Of a DNA stretch of 64,000 bases, positions 22,990 through 36,500 are shown one piece after another. Origin of the DNA: Candidula unifasciata (lineage: Eukaryota > Mollusca > Gastropoda > Stylommatophora > Geomitridae); contig CAJHNH020007579.1 in assembly GCA_905116865.2 (NCBI GenBank), positions 232,666-296,665 on the forward strand, in the 5' to 3' direction. The notes below the pieces were generated by a model that worked only from the letters and a program-made list of their open reading frames with translations, was not told where the DNA came from and did no database searches. Positions within the stretch are counted from its first letter, which is position 1, and every line of letters starts with the position of its first letter. A program made the translations under genes and the position numbers.

Positions 22990-23665
22990 ATTGCTGGCTT
23001 AATGTTCTGTGATTCATTCATCTAAAGCCAACTGTTCTGTAGCTCATTATTTGATGCCTTTTCCTGTGGTTTCTTGTTCTGTATCTATTTTTTCGATGCT
23101 TTGTCCTGTGATTCATTATTCTGCAGCTCATTATTTGATGCCTTGTTCTGTGGTTCATTTTTCTGTTGCTCAATATTTAATGCTTTGTTCTGTGATTCAT
23201 TGTTCTCTAGCTCACTATTTGATGCCTGCTTCTATGGTTCCTTGTTCTCATTATTTGATGCCTTGTCCTGTGATTCAGTGTTATGTAGTTCCTTATTTGA
23301 TGCTTTATTTTGTGGTTCGTGTCCTGTAGCTCATTATTTGATGCACTGTTGTCCTGTGGTTCAATGTTCTGTACCTAGTTTTTTTTTTCCAGCTTTGTAC
23401 TGTGATTCATTGTTCTGTTGCTCATTATCTGATACCTCATTTTGTGGTTCATTGTTCTGTAGCTCATTTATTGATGCCTTGTCCTGTAGTTTCTTGTTCT
23501 GTACCTAGTTTTTTTTATGCTTTGTACTGCGATTCATTGTTCTTTAGCTCATTATTTGATGCCTTATGTTGTGGTTCATTGTTCTGTAGGTCATTATTTG
23601 ATGTCTTGTTGGTCTGTAGCTCATTATCTGATGCCTCATTTAATGGCTTGTTGTTCTGTAGCTTA
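22990..23665. repeat. 42-bp minisatellite overlapping the TESK C-terminus
   Basis: About 16 diverged units with the core 'tcattatttgatgcc' and 'tgttctgtagc'. The right part (23515-23665) is translated as the last residues of TESK, in 14-residue repeats such as ASNNELKNNESQYK. The left 500 bp lies beyond the stop codon. Confidence 0.93.
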
Positions 23666-24596
23666 TGATTCTGGGACTCTGTAGACTCTGGACTAATCTC
23701 TAGTGTATCTTCTTCTTCCACAATACCCCCACAGCTAAACAAGACAGGCAGATTTGAAGCACTTGGACTGTCTTCACATCTTCCTCTGGACACAGAACAC
23801 CCTAGCACTTCTACTTCGCTGGGTAGGATTTCATGAGAATCATCAGCCAGACAATGATTGACACTGAAATCAAATGCAGAATGAAACACATCCTCATGGA
23901 TCAGGTCATCCATGCAGCTACTGAACTCAGAAAGAATCTCACCCTCATAGTATGAGTTTGTTGCTTCAGCTCTAAATTTATCACCATATCCTGTCTCCGA
24001 GAGGTTGGGATAAAACCGACACTTGCTTCCTCTGCTGCGCCCACCAACTCCAGGAGTATATCTGGAGCTCCAGAAGTCAAGACTGCCCAGACTCCTTGTG
24101 CGACTGTTGTGGAACTGGGTTCTTCTGTCGACTACAGCAGGGCTTTCGGCGTCTGTCTGATTATCACTGCTGATGCTTATGTGCAAGTCATGCTGATGCT
24201 CTGCTTGTACCACTTCACTGCCGAGGATCGAGGCCAGATGCAGCCTTTCAGCAGCCTTCCGCAGCAGGACAGGTGAGCAAGGTAACGACTGGCTTCTCTG
24301 CTGCTGACGCCAGCAGTCAGAAACCTGAGACAGCGACAGTAGATCCCCACAACTGCCCTGACTGCAGCTGTTGCCGCTGCTCTTCCGTGGAGGGATTCCG
24401 TGCAGCTTTCTTCCGTCTTTAAACTTGCTAATGTCGGCGAAAGGGTTGACAGTGGCGGGGCAGTAGTGTGGGTCATCTTTGGTCATTGCCTGGGCGACGA
24501 TTTGTGGAGTCATGTAAATCTCATCCTGGATGTCCGTGAAACTGTCGCTCATCTGTATGATGTTGTCCTCAGACTTGGATCTCTTGCGCAGTCTTT
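23515..24596 (-). CDS. TESK: TESK coding exon 11: C-terminal tail
   Basis: The 1082-nt last exon begins by completing a Glu codon (acceptor TTCTGCAG) and runs to TAA at 23515-23517. It encodes RKRSKSEDN, TVNPFADISKFKDGRKL, the 14-3-3-like RSQSLPCSP, a RTRSLGSLDFW block, an acidic stretch, and finally Asn/Gln-rich 14-residue repeats from the minisatellite. The serine-rich tail is expected to be regulatory and unstructured. Confidence 0.92.
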
Positions 24597-27500
24597 CTGC
24601 AGAATTTGATGAACAAAATAACAAAGTTAAGAAACCATGTACCTCAGCAATAACAGTGACACAATGACAAATAGGTTAGTTGGGTATCCTTTACAGGATG
24701 TTGCAGAACCAACCCCAGCAGCTGTGTGGTTTCTCTAGGAAAATTTACGTCCAGTAGTTTGCCATTGCCTACTGGATGGTCGGTTTCCTGATACCACTGT
24801 TGAAACCAACACAAGATGCATGGCCCGCAGTTGGGACCGAACCTGACACCCCGGCTTTACGAAGCGTTCGCATCGACTTAGCCACAGAGCCGACCAGTGA
24901 CAAAAACACATCTTTTTATGTACAATTTATTCTTATCTTCTTTCTTTTTATTCTTCTGGTTCACCAGCTGTAAACTCAGGTGGAAAGTTCTGGTTGTTTA
25001 TCCACTTTTGGACTGCAGTCCTGTTCCAGAACCTGAGTGTTGCGTGTGCATCTGTTTTACAGATCTGACTCATTTGCATGCAGACTGCTGGTTCCTTGCC
25101 TCTCAGGCAGATGCATTCTGACTTCGAAGGAAGCTCCCAATTAGTCGACTCTTTCAACATGCTTTTTGGTCTATTCTTGTCTCCCCCACAATGAAACTCA
25201 AAAACCCACACGGGAACAGAAAAATGATGAGAGGAAAAAGAAGGAAACGCAAACAATGAAAAGATGAAGAACATGAGAAATCAGTCAAATAATCTTTTTC
25301 TTCTTCTCGGCTGTAAACTCCGGCGGAAAGTTCTGGTTGTTCATCCACCTCTGCATTTTGGACTTATTCCAGAACCTGTGTGTTGCGTGCACAGCCATTT
25401 TACAGATCTGACTTATTTGTAGGCAGTTTATTGGTTCCTCTCCCTCAAAGTCGGAGTACTTCTGCCTGTGAGGCAGGAAACGGCAAAAGCCAGTAAAACG
25501 GATGTACACGCAAAACTCAGGTCTAAGTAAAAGCCAAAAGTCTAAAAGGATGATCTAGCGGGACCTTCCACCGGAATTCACAGCTGGTTAACGAAGAAGG
25601 AGAAGAATTGGTTCCTTACTTCTGAAGCAGATGGACTCCGACTTGGAAGAAAACCCCCAATTAGTCACCTCTTACAACACGCTTGTTAGGGAAGCATTGG
25701 GTCTATTCTTGTTTTCCCTACAACAGGGCCCCGAAACCCACACGGGCAGTCAAATAATAAAACAGACATGATGAATCTAGACAAAGACATTCAGTCAAAG
25801 AGATGATAAGAAATTACTGAGTCTAAGAACAACACACACGAGAACATACCAGAACTGGACACAGTGTCATTCTGTAGGCTCAGACTCTTGTAGATCTTCT
25901 CCAATGTTGGTCTGATGACAGCAGAGCTCGGACGTCGTTCTGGGAGAATCTAAGTCAATGATTATTACAGAAAGCTCTCACACAAATGAATTTATATTCT
26001 AGTTACAAAAATTCTAGTAGTTGTCACACAAATATATGATATTCTAATAGTTGTCATACAAATATATAATATTCTAGTAATTGTCACACAAATATATGAT
26101 ATTTTAGTATCTCCCACACAAATATATGATATTCTAGTAGTTGTGAAACAAATATATGATATTCTAGTATCTCCCACACAAATATATGATATTCTAGTAG
26201 TTGTCACACAAATATATGATATTCTAGTATCTCCCACACAAATATATGATATTCTAGTAGTTGTGAAACAAATATATGATATTCTATTATCTCCCACACA
26301 AATATATGATATTCTAGCATCTCCAATTAGTCAACTTCTAAGACATGCTTGTCGGGGAGGTAGTGGATCTATCCTTCTAGAGGATCTTTTCTGGAACCCA
26401 CATGGGGAACAAGACAAGCATGACTGAAACATTTACCTGACAGCACTTGAAGGCCAGTTGTAGGAAGTCTAGAGGACAGTAGTCTACCAGGTCACAAATT
26501 TTCACGTAGTCGACTCCAAAGTTCTGAAACATTCAGTGCAACAAGGTAATGAGAGAGCAGATGAGTTGGCAAAAGCTGGGAGTAATCTTCCACAACCTCA
26601 TCCACCACACAGCTACAAGGAAACCAAAACAGCGTTAAAGCAGTCTTTCAAGCGGGAGTGGAGAAGGCAGAATGGAGATTACAGACCAGAGAGTGACAGC
26701 ATAAACAAACTCAACAGGAAAGAACAAACAATAGACTTCGGACTGGACACTGTGGTCTTCGAGCACACCTGTACAGGATAGGCATAAAAGAATCTGCTGC
26801 CTGTGATTGTGGAGCAGAACGACAGACCCCTGGGCACATACTACAGTACTGCCCTAACCTCTCCCAGCAAAGACTGTGGATCTGGCCCAAGGGAGCCACA
26901 TTGAAAGAGAAGCTATGGGGGACCAGTGGCGACCTTAAACGCACAATCCTATTTGTGACCTAGACGGGACTCAATGTTTAGCATGACTGATGTCGAACGC
27001 AGAAGAAGAAGAAGAAGTATAACAAAGTTATTAAATATTTAGTACAACAAAGTTATCAGCATTCAGTATAAAAATGTTTTTTTTAAAATTCAGTACAATA
27101 AAAATATAAACCATTTAGTACAACAAAGTTTTAAAACATTCAGTACAACAAAGTTTTAAAACATTTAGTACAACACAGTTTTAAAACATTCAGTACAACA
27201 AAGTTTTAAAACATTCAGTACAGCAAAGTTTTAAAACATTTAGTACAACAAAGTTTTAAAACATTCAGTACAGCAAAGTTTTAAAACATACAGGGAAAAC
27301 AAAGTTTTGAAACATTTAGAACAACAAAGTTTTAAAACATACGGTAAAACAAAGTTTTGAAACATTCAGCAAAACAATGTTTTAAAACATTCAGTAAGTA
27401 AGTAAGTAAAGCAAAGATCCCTTTTCACGCCTTAGGCCCCTCGGGCTAATGGAAGAGCACCTCATATTTTTTTAAAGACCAATCGGCACTGGGTGGGTAA

Positions 27501-30500
27501 TGTGGTCAGCATTACGCCAGCCATCTTTACTTCCCCAGGAAAGCCATCCTGGTACCCATTTTAGGCTAGATAGACCTGCAACTCCCCATACCATGATAAA
27601 AATCCACGCAGCCAGCAGTGGGTTTCGATCACGGTATGTTGGAATTACGAGTCGGACTCGCAACACCTAAGCCAAGGACACTGCAAAACATTCAGTGCAA
27701 CAATGTTTTCAATCATTCAGTACAAAAAAGTTATCTTCTTCTTTTTGACGTTCACCAACTGTAAACTCAAACGGAATATTTTGTTGTTTGTCCACTTCTG
27801 GACGTTCTCTGGAACCTGAAGTCTGTGTGCACATCCATTTTTACAGATCTGGCCTGCTTGTATGCAGGCTGTTGCTTCCTCACCTCTGAGACAGATGCTC
27901 TCTGTAGTCAACTTTTATGACAAGCATTTTAGGAGGCAGTGGGTCAGTTCTTTTCCTCATCAAAATGGGGCACTGGAAGCCACTTAGGGAGCTTGTTTCT
28001 GACTGAGATAATCACACTGAGGTACACTGTAAGCAACATCTTCTTCTGCCTTTCTAGCCCACAACGGAGCATAGGCCCTCAACCAACTCACGCCAAGTGG
28101 TTTTATCTTTTCCTATTGCATGAAGCTCTCCCCATGTCCTTCCCATCTTTATAACTTCACTCTCCAACTCCCTTCTCCATGTGTTTTTTTGCCTTCCTTT
28201 ATGTCTATGCCCCTGTGGGTTCCAATCCAAAGACATTCCAGTTATATTGTTCTCAGGTTTTCTCAATGTGTGTCCTATCCAACACCTTTTATTCACCTCT
28301 TGGTCCAATGGAGCTTGCTTACTTCTCTCCCAAAGATCTACATTAGTGATTCTATCGTTCCATTTATTCCCTCTATTCTGCCCAGGCACCAGTTAATGAA
28401 TGTCTGTAGTTTATTAGTTATTGCCTCAGTTTTTCTCCATGTTTCCGCCCCATACAAAAGTACTGATTTGACATTAGAATTAAACATTTTAAGCAAAATA
28501 AGCTAGCACAAACAATCAGTCCCCTCCCCACCAACCCACCCACCACAGAGAGAGAGAGAGAACATAACCTTGGACCCATTAGGGTCGTGGAGGTGTATTG
28601 ATGGAAGCACTAGCACATAAAACTCACAATTTTTCTCTGTCTTCTGCTTAATGAATAAGTGTATGATAACTCAGTCCTGTCCATTTCTTGATGTTGTCAT
28701 TCCAGGTTCTTCTTTGTCTTCCTCTTCTTCGACTAACCCCCAATGTTCCCAACAAAGTTTCACCACAGCCAAGAGAGGCTCCTGATGTCTTGCAAATTTG
28801 TATATTTTATCTCTGACATATTTTATAGTTTTGTGTTTTAAATAACAAATTCGTAAAATGCATCTGTAACATTTACATTCGAATGCCAGAATCCTCCTTT
28901 CCATTTCCACAGTGAGAGTCCAACTCTCGCACCCGTATAGGAAAATAGACAATACCAGTGATTTGTAAATATTGACCTTGACTACGATGCTGATTGTGCT
29001 CTTCCACATCTTATATTCAGCTGCGACAACGCGGCTGTTGCCATATCAAGTCTTGTCTTGATCTCTTTGGTACAGATGCCATTGTTGCATATGTGGAAGT
29101 CAAGAGAGATAAGAGGGAGAGTGGGCACCCACCTTAGTCCTTGGCATAGTCTCAGGATCCGCTTCAATCCGGGCAGTAATCTCAAGGAGGATGATCCCCA
29201 GAGAAAACACATCCGCCTGCCGAAAAACAAGATGCTTTAGAAAATACGGAGGCAGCCAAACCAATGTTAACACAGTAATAAATAGCCCAGCAGTAAAAAA
29301 ACAAGTATGATATTTCCAGTCTCTGAATACATAACGTTAGCAATTGGTTGCATGGAGATGCACTAACAGATCCTTACAGGACTTGTTGCTGTGCAGTGTC
29401 TGCTAGGATTTTCAATTCTGCACATTGCACACGTTGCCAAGGATTCCAAACTTATGTTCAGTCATGGAAATGATGAGGCCGGAAGGGGGTTCTGTAGCAA
29501 CTGCACATCTCTATTCCCATTAAACTTGAACTACATTCTCAAATACCATTTCATAATGGTTTTTCTTACCCGTGTGGGATCCCGGGCACTACTATAGGGA
29601 AAACAAGAATAGACCCACTGCCTACACAAAAGCCTGTCGTAAGAGTAGACTAATTGGGAGCTTCCTTCGAAGTCGGAGTGCATCTGCCTGAGAGGCAAGG
29701 AACCAGCAGTCTGCACACAAATGAGTCATATCTGTAAAATGGATGCACACCCAACACTCAGGTTTTGGAACATGGCTGCAGTCCAGAAGTGGATGAACAA
29801 CCAGAACTTTCTGCCAGAGTTTACAGCTGGTGACCGCGAAGAAGAAGAAGATAATGGTTTTTCTATTCATCAAAAGACGAATGTACATGTGCCATATTGC
29901 ACTGCTGGCTGTGCCTGGCAACATTTTATTGCTAGCGTCATGCTGTTAACCTCATCTTTTATAACCATCATACAACACATAGTTCGTTCTAAATATGGTG
30001 GAATATGTCACATTATGATGATGTTTTTAAACAAGTAGCCTCTATGAAAATGAGTCCTGGACCAAATTCTTGGCAGACACGCCATGTGTGAGTTCTAGGA
30101 AGACACCATGTGTGTGAGTTCTGGGGCCCATTTCTGGGAGACACCATGTGTGTGAGTTCTGGAGCCCATTTCTGGGGAGACACCATGTGTGTGAATTCTG
30201 GAGCCCATTTCTGGGGAGACACCATGTGTGTGAATTCTGGAGCCCATTTCTGGGGAGACACCATGTGTGTGAGTTCTGGAGCCCATTTCTGGGGAGACAC
30301 CATGTGTGGGAATTCTGGGGAGACACCATGTGTGTGAGTTCTGGAGCACATTTCTGGGGAGACACCATGTGTGTGAATTCTGGAGCCCATTTCTGGGGAG
30401 ACACCATGTGTGTGAGTTCTGGAGCCCATTTCTGGGGAGACACCATGTGTGTGAGTTCTGGAGCCCATTCCTGGGGAGACACCATGTGTGTGAGTTCTGG

Positions 30501-33500
30501 AGCCCATTTCTGGGGAGACACCATGTGTGTGAATTCTGGAGCCCATTTCTGGGGAGACACCATGTGTGTGAGTTCTGGAGCCCATTTCTGGGGAGACACC
30601 ATGTGTGTGAGTTCTGGAGCCCATTTCTGGGGAGACACCATGTGTGTGAGTTCTAGGGAGACACCATGTGTGTGAGTTCTGGAGCCCATTTCTGTGGAGA
30701 AACCCTGTGTGTGAGTTCTGGGGCTAAATTCTGGGAAGACACCCATATGTGAGTGCTGGGAAGACACCGGTGTGTGTGAGTTCTGGAGCCCAATTCTGGG
30801 GAGACACCCGTGTGAGTTTTGGGGCCAAATTCTGGGAAGACACCCATATGTGAGTTCTGGGGTCCAATTCTGGGGAGGCACTCCATGTGTGAGTTCTGGG
30901 GCCCAATTCTGGGGAGACACTGTGTGTGAATTCTGGGGCCCAATTCTGGGGAGGCACCCATGTGTGTGAATTCTGGGGCGGCACTCCATGTGTCAGTTCT
31001 GGGGCCCAATTCTGGAGAGACACCCTGTGTGTGAATTCTGGGGAGGAAAAAACCCAAAACAGCAACCCTACCCATTAACAAGCCAGTAGAAAAAAAAAAT
31101 GAGCAATTAAGGACTTGTTGAAATCAGCAGTATTTAGCTGAAAGGCACAAAATATCACAGTCCCTCTAAGGAACAATAAAAAGGAAGTATACAAACTGAT
31201 CATCATTACTGTCCCTGGGTCACTGCTTGCTGCTGTCTGATCAGCTCCTTCCACTTTCTGACCATCAGATGCAACTGACTCCATGGATTCAAGCCTAAGG
31301 CCTGTCCAGCAAATTCAAGTCTGTATCCATGTCTTTCTTGGTCTGCCTCTACTCCTCTTCCCTTTACTGTAGTATTGTTTTTGAGAGGCCATTATACCTT
31401 TTTAGATGAAGAGGCTGTTAGATCTTTTTTGTCCATACCATTGAATTTTGTGTCCTTTCAGCATCGTTAAAAGAGGTTCATAGTTGCCAATGTGCTAGGT
31501 AATCATATGGTGAACATCGTCATTTGTGATGTTGTCTCTGTATTGATACAACCATCTGCAAATATACTGAAATACACTACAATAGTAGTCAGAGGTTACA
31601 ATATATGTTTCTGGCCATAGCAGAAATGGGAGTCACCGTGGCATAGCGGCTAGACACTCACATGCGAATCGGAAGGTAGTGGGTTTGCTCCCTGGCGTAG
31701 CCAGACTTTTTTCAAAAATGACCTCAAATCCCAGGTTAACCTGGTGCAGTCAAGGGAAGAAAAGGCAGCCAGCCTGATGCCGACTCATCTTGTGCTGATT
31801 GGTCTATAAAAATATAGGTCTAGCCCTATACGCCTAGAGGCGTAGAAAAGGGTTCTTAACTTACCGAAGCACAGATGGCTCATCTCACAATACAGCCCTT
31901 GAACCCACACAGCGACTCCTTCATTCTGCTTTTGTTCAACAGGTGAAAGACAGACTACTGAGCACATACTGCAGTACTGCCCTAACCTCTCCCAGCAAAG
32001 ACTGTGGATCTGGCCTAAGGGTGCCACATTGCAAGAGAAGCTATGGAGGACTGATGGCGAACTTAAACACACAATCCTATTTGTGACCCAGACAGGACTC
32101 AATGGTTAGCATGCCGGATGTCAAATGCAGAAAAAGAAGAAGAAGAAGAAAGTTCAACAGTTGGACAAAGCACTTGCTATTACTGGCTGGAGACTAGTTT
32201 TGTGTGAAAAAGATCAGATACAAGTGACTAAATCTGGAGTCACGGTCAGCATCCTTTAGAGACAAGACAATTCTAGAGATGCAACAAGACAGAATCTGCA
32301 GCAACAGCTTACCCGCTCGTCATAGAACTGGCCATGAATCACCTCTGGGGCCATCCACCAGGGGCAGCCAACAGGGGGCAGTGGTTCTGTGGATCTAGAG
32401 GGCAGAAATAAATACTGTCAGTACTGTGAATGGACATAGCAGCCCCCCCCCCCCCCCCCCCCCCCCCACGGATTCCAGGGAATAGACCCACTGCCTACCC
32501 AAAAGCATGTAGTAAGAGTTGACTAATTGGGAACTTCCTTCGAAGTCAGAGTGCATCAGCCTGAGAGGCAAGGAACCAACAGTCTGCACACAAATGTGTC
32601 ATAACTGTAAAATGGATGCACATGCAACACTCAGGTTCTGGAACAGGACTGCATTCTTGAAGTGGACGAACAACCAGAACTTTCCACCACAGTTTACAGC
32701 TGGTGAACGCAAAAAAGAAGAACTGTGAGTGGACATAGCAGCTCTAGAACAATGGTTCTGTGGATCGAGATAACATCAATAAGTACTGTAAGTACTATGA
32801 GTGGACATAGCAACTCTAGAACAATGGTTCTGTGGATCTAGAGAGCAGAAATAAACACTGTCAGTATTGTGAATGGACATAGCAGCTCTAGAACAATTGT
32901 TCTGTGGATCTAGAGAGCAGAAATAAACACTGTCAGTACTGTGAATGGACATAGCAACTCTAGAACAATTGTTCTGTGGATCTAGAGAGCAGAAATAAAC
33001 ACTGTCAGTACTGTGAGTGAACATAGCAACTCTAGAACAATTGTTCTGTGGATCTAGAGAGCAGAAATAAACACTGTCAGTACTGTGAGTGGACATAGCA
33101 ACTCTAGAACAATTGTTCTGTGAGTACTCTGAATGGACACAACAAAAATATGTCTGCCTCTTACCTCACAAACCATTCTCTAGTGCAGCGGTTCTAAAAA
33201 CTTGGGGGGGGGGGGGGGGGGGGGCTGCAGCACCCTTTTCGGGCTAAAAAATGTCCCGCTACAGTTACCCTTAAAGCGGTTGAATACTTGAGGTAAGAAA
33301 GAAAAAAACATTGCAAATTTAATGTTTGGTTGTCTTTAATATGATGAATGAAACGGCTTGGATGAGTTTTTCATTACTGCTGCGGCACCCAATTTGAGAA
33401 CCGCTGCTCTAGGGGTCAGTTTGACCCCAGACACATATCACATCAAGGGATCCCAGGACTTTGTACATTTTATATATTCCATGTATAACCTATGGCAGTG

Positions 33501-36500
33501 CTGAAGCCCCACTTACCCAGGATCAGGTATTTGTGTAGCTAATCCAAAATCAGCAATGACCGCTTGGTAATTTCTGTTCTCTCCCTTCTTGATGAGAATA
33601 TTCTGTCAGAAAAAACAAGAACAAGTTCAAAGATGAATTACTGAACATAGTGAAACAGCTAAGGGCCCTGTGTTCAAGCCATTGTTGTATTTTACATATG
33701 TAGTGGTTTGTTTTTTTAAACGTACCAGCCAGTAATTACTTCAACTCTTTCCCTCCTACGATGTTCTAGTTTATTCACTGGTACTTTTCATTTTTCCAGA
33801 TGATGATGTTATCCTGTGTTATAGAGAGGCATGAAAATCCCAGCCAATAAAACAATTTGCACCAAGAGGCCGCAAACCCCGCACTTCTGGTTAGGATCCA
33901 TTCCCTGTAAATTTAGTTACATATGACGAGTTCTATTTAGACCTATGCAAAATTCAACAGGCCCGGATATTAATACATTTACTAAAAAATATTGCATATG
34001 GACCAAAAGGCTTTTAAAAGTCAAGTTTCTTAGTTGTCTAGGAAAACTGATGGAAACATTAGTAAATAAAAGGCTACTGTGGTTCTTGGAGACAAACTTG
34101 GTAATCACCACCACACAGACAGGATACAGACAGCACAGAAACACAAAGAAAGTTCTTGCTGTCTTCTTTGACCTCTCTCGTGCTTTCGATACAGTTTGGA
34201 AAGAAGGTCTACAACTAAAACTGCTACAGGCAGGAGTTGAGCACAACATGTACAAGTGGATCAAAGACTTTCTTTTCCAACGCAGAGCCAGATTCAGAAA
34301 AGATGGACACATCAGCAAACTGACAAAACTAAGAGAAGTTCCTCATGGCAGTGCGATAGTGCCAGCCCTGTTCCTGGTCTACATAAATGACATCACAACA
34401 GCCTGGCACCAGCATGTTTCTCATACCCTACATGCCGATGACTTTGCAGTTTGGAAGGCCTCCGAATACACAAACACAGCCTCATATCTGTTACAGAAAA
34501 CTGTGGTAGATAGAGAGGATAGCAGATGCTGAACCACTTGAACAATATAAAACTCTTCTACAGTATAAGAAATTGAAAAGATTACAAAGTCACCCACTGC
34601 ATTATAAATTTCAAGAGAGAACAAAAAAACAGACTTAAGCGTCAGAGCCCCAACCACCATGCTAGATAACTGTACAGACAGCACCAAGATCTGCTTGAAA
34701 GAGATGTTACATTGTGTAAAAAGCTCAGGCCAGAATCATGGTCACGCAAGCCAGAGAAGGCAAATGTAGTCCTTAAAGTACCAGGGTTCACTTTAAAAGA
34801 TGCCCAGATGGAGACAACAGAGAAGCCTGGCTCTTGATATACCTGAAGAGAAATATCTCAACACCATTTGGACACAGGTTTTCACTGACGGCTCTGCTAC
34901 AGATACAGTAGTACAGCAGAAACTTTCTCTCTACCAGCAGGTGACATCTGCACTAACTTCAGAGCTGAGGCAACTGCCCTTCTTTCAGCAGTCCAGCACA
35001 ATATCACTCAAAACACAAAGGACACAAAACTGTTATACTTATTGACTCACTGTCTGTTCTTCTAGTACTATTGAGCAAAAAACAAAACATACTAATTGCA
35101 GATCTGAGGACCAACATAGGCTTGCTCTCCAAGAAAGAAGAACTTGTCCTGCAGTATATACCAGCTCACTGTGGTATTCAAGTAAATGAGAGAGCAGATG
35201 AACTGGCAAAAGCTGGGAGTATCCTTCCACAACCTCATCCACCACACAGCTACAAGGAAACCAAAACAGCGCTAAAGCAATCCTTTAAGGGGCAGGGGAG
35301 AAGGCAGAATGGAGATTACAGACTAGAGAGTGACAGCATCAACAAACTTAACAGGAAAGAACGAACATCAACTTTTAGGCTTTGGACAGAACACTGTGGT
35401 CTTACAGCACACCTGTACAGGATAGGCATAAAAGAATCTGCTGCCTGTGATTGTGGAGCACAAAGACAGACCCCTGGGCACATACTACAGTACTGCCCTT
35501 ACCTCTCCCAGCAAAGACTGTGGATCTGGCCCAAGGGAGCCAGATTGCAAGAGAAGCTACGGGGGACCGGTGGCGACCTTAAAAGCACAATCCTATTTGT
35601 GACCCAGACGGGAATCAATGTTTAGCATAGCTGATGTCGAACGCAGAAGAAGAAGAAAAGCCAAGTTAACATTAAATGTTCCTGTAAGCCTCTGCAAGAA
35701 CAATAAATTAATTAATTCAACCCTCTTGTTCTATTTAAAGAACAATAAATAATCAAATAATTCAACCATGTTGTTCTATTACAAGAACAATAATAAATCA
35801 ATTAATCCAACATGTTGTTCTATTACAAGAACAATAATAAATCAATTAATCCAACATGTTGTTCTATTACAAGAACGATAATAAATCAATTAATCCAACA
35901 TGTTGTTCTATTACAAGAACAATAATAAATCAATTAATCCAACATGTTGTTCTATTACAAGAACAATAATAAATCAATTAATCCAACATGTTGTTCTATT
36001 ACAAGAACAATAATAAATCAATTAATCCAACATGTTGTTCTATTACAAGAACAATGATAAATCAATTAATCCAACATGTTGTTCTATTACAAGAACTATA
36101 ATAAATCAATTAATCCAACATGTTGTTCTATTACAAGAACAATGATAAATCAATTAATCCAACATGTTGTTCTATTACAAGAACAATAATAAATCAATTA
36201 ATCCAACATGTTGTTCTATTACAAGAACGATAAATAATCAGTTAATGTAACACTGTTGTTCTCATACACAAGCAATAATCTCTGATCAATGAAATCAACC
36301 TTGTTGCTCCCCAAAAAAAGAATGATAAACAATCAACAGACGTAACACAGTTGATCAGTACAATAAAGCATTAATGAAAACATATTTCACAAAGGCGTTG
36401 AGAAAGAAAAAAATAGCAAACCCTGGATGTGAGATCCCTGTGAAAGACAGCCTGAGAATGAAGGTAATGCAAGCCCTCGGAAATGTCCAGGGAAAGTTTG

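Noticed and set aside
30013..31081. Several long His/Thr/Ser-rich open frames
   Set aside because: They are frames of the 39-bp minisatellite in TESK intron 7.
31627..31700. Possible functional tRNA gene
   Set aside because: A and B boxes are present, but the stems do not pair and the sequence continues into SINE family B.
35690..36260. Regularly spaced repeats resembling a CRISPR array
   Set aside because: The units abut without unique spacers and the region is an intron of an animal gene.
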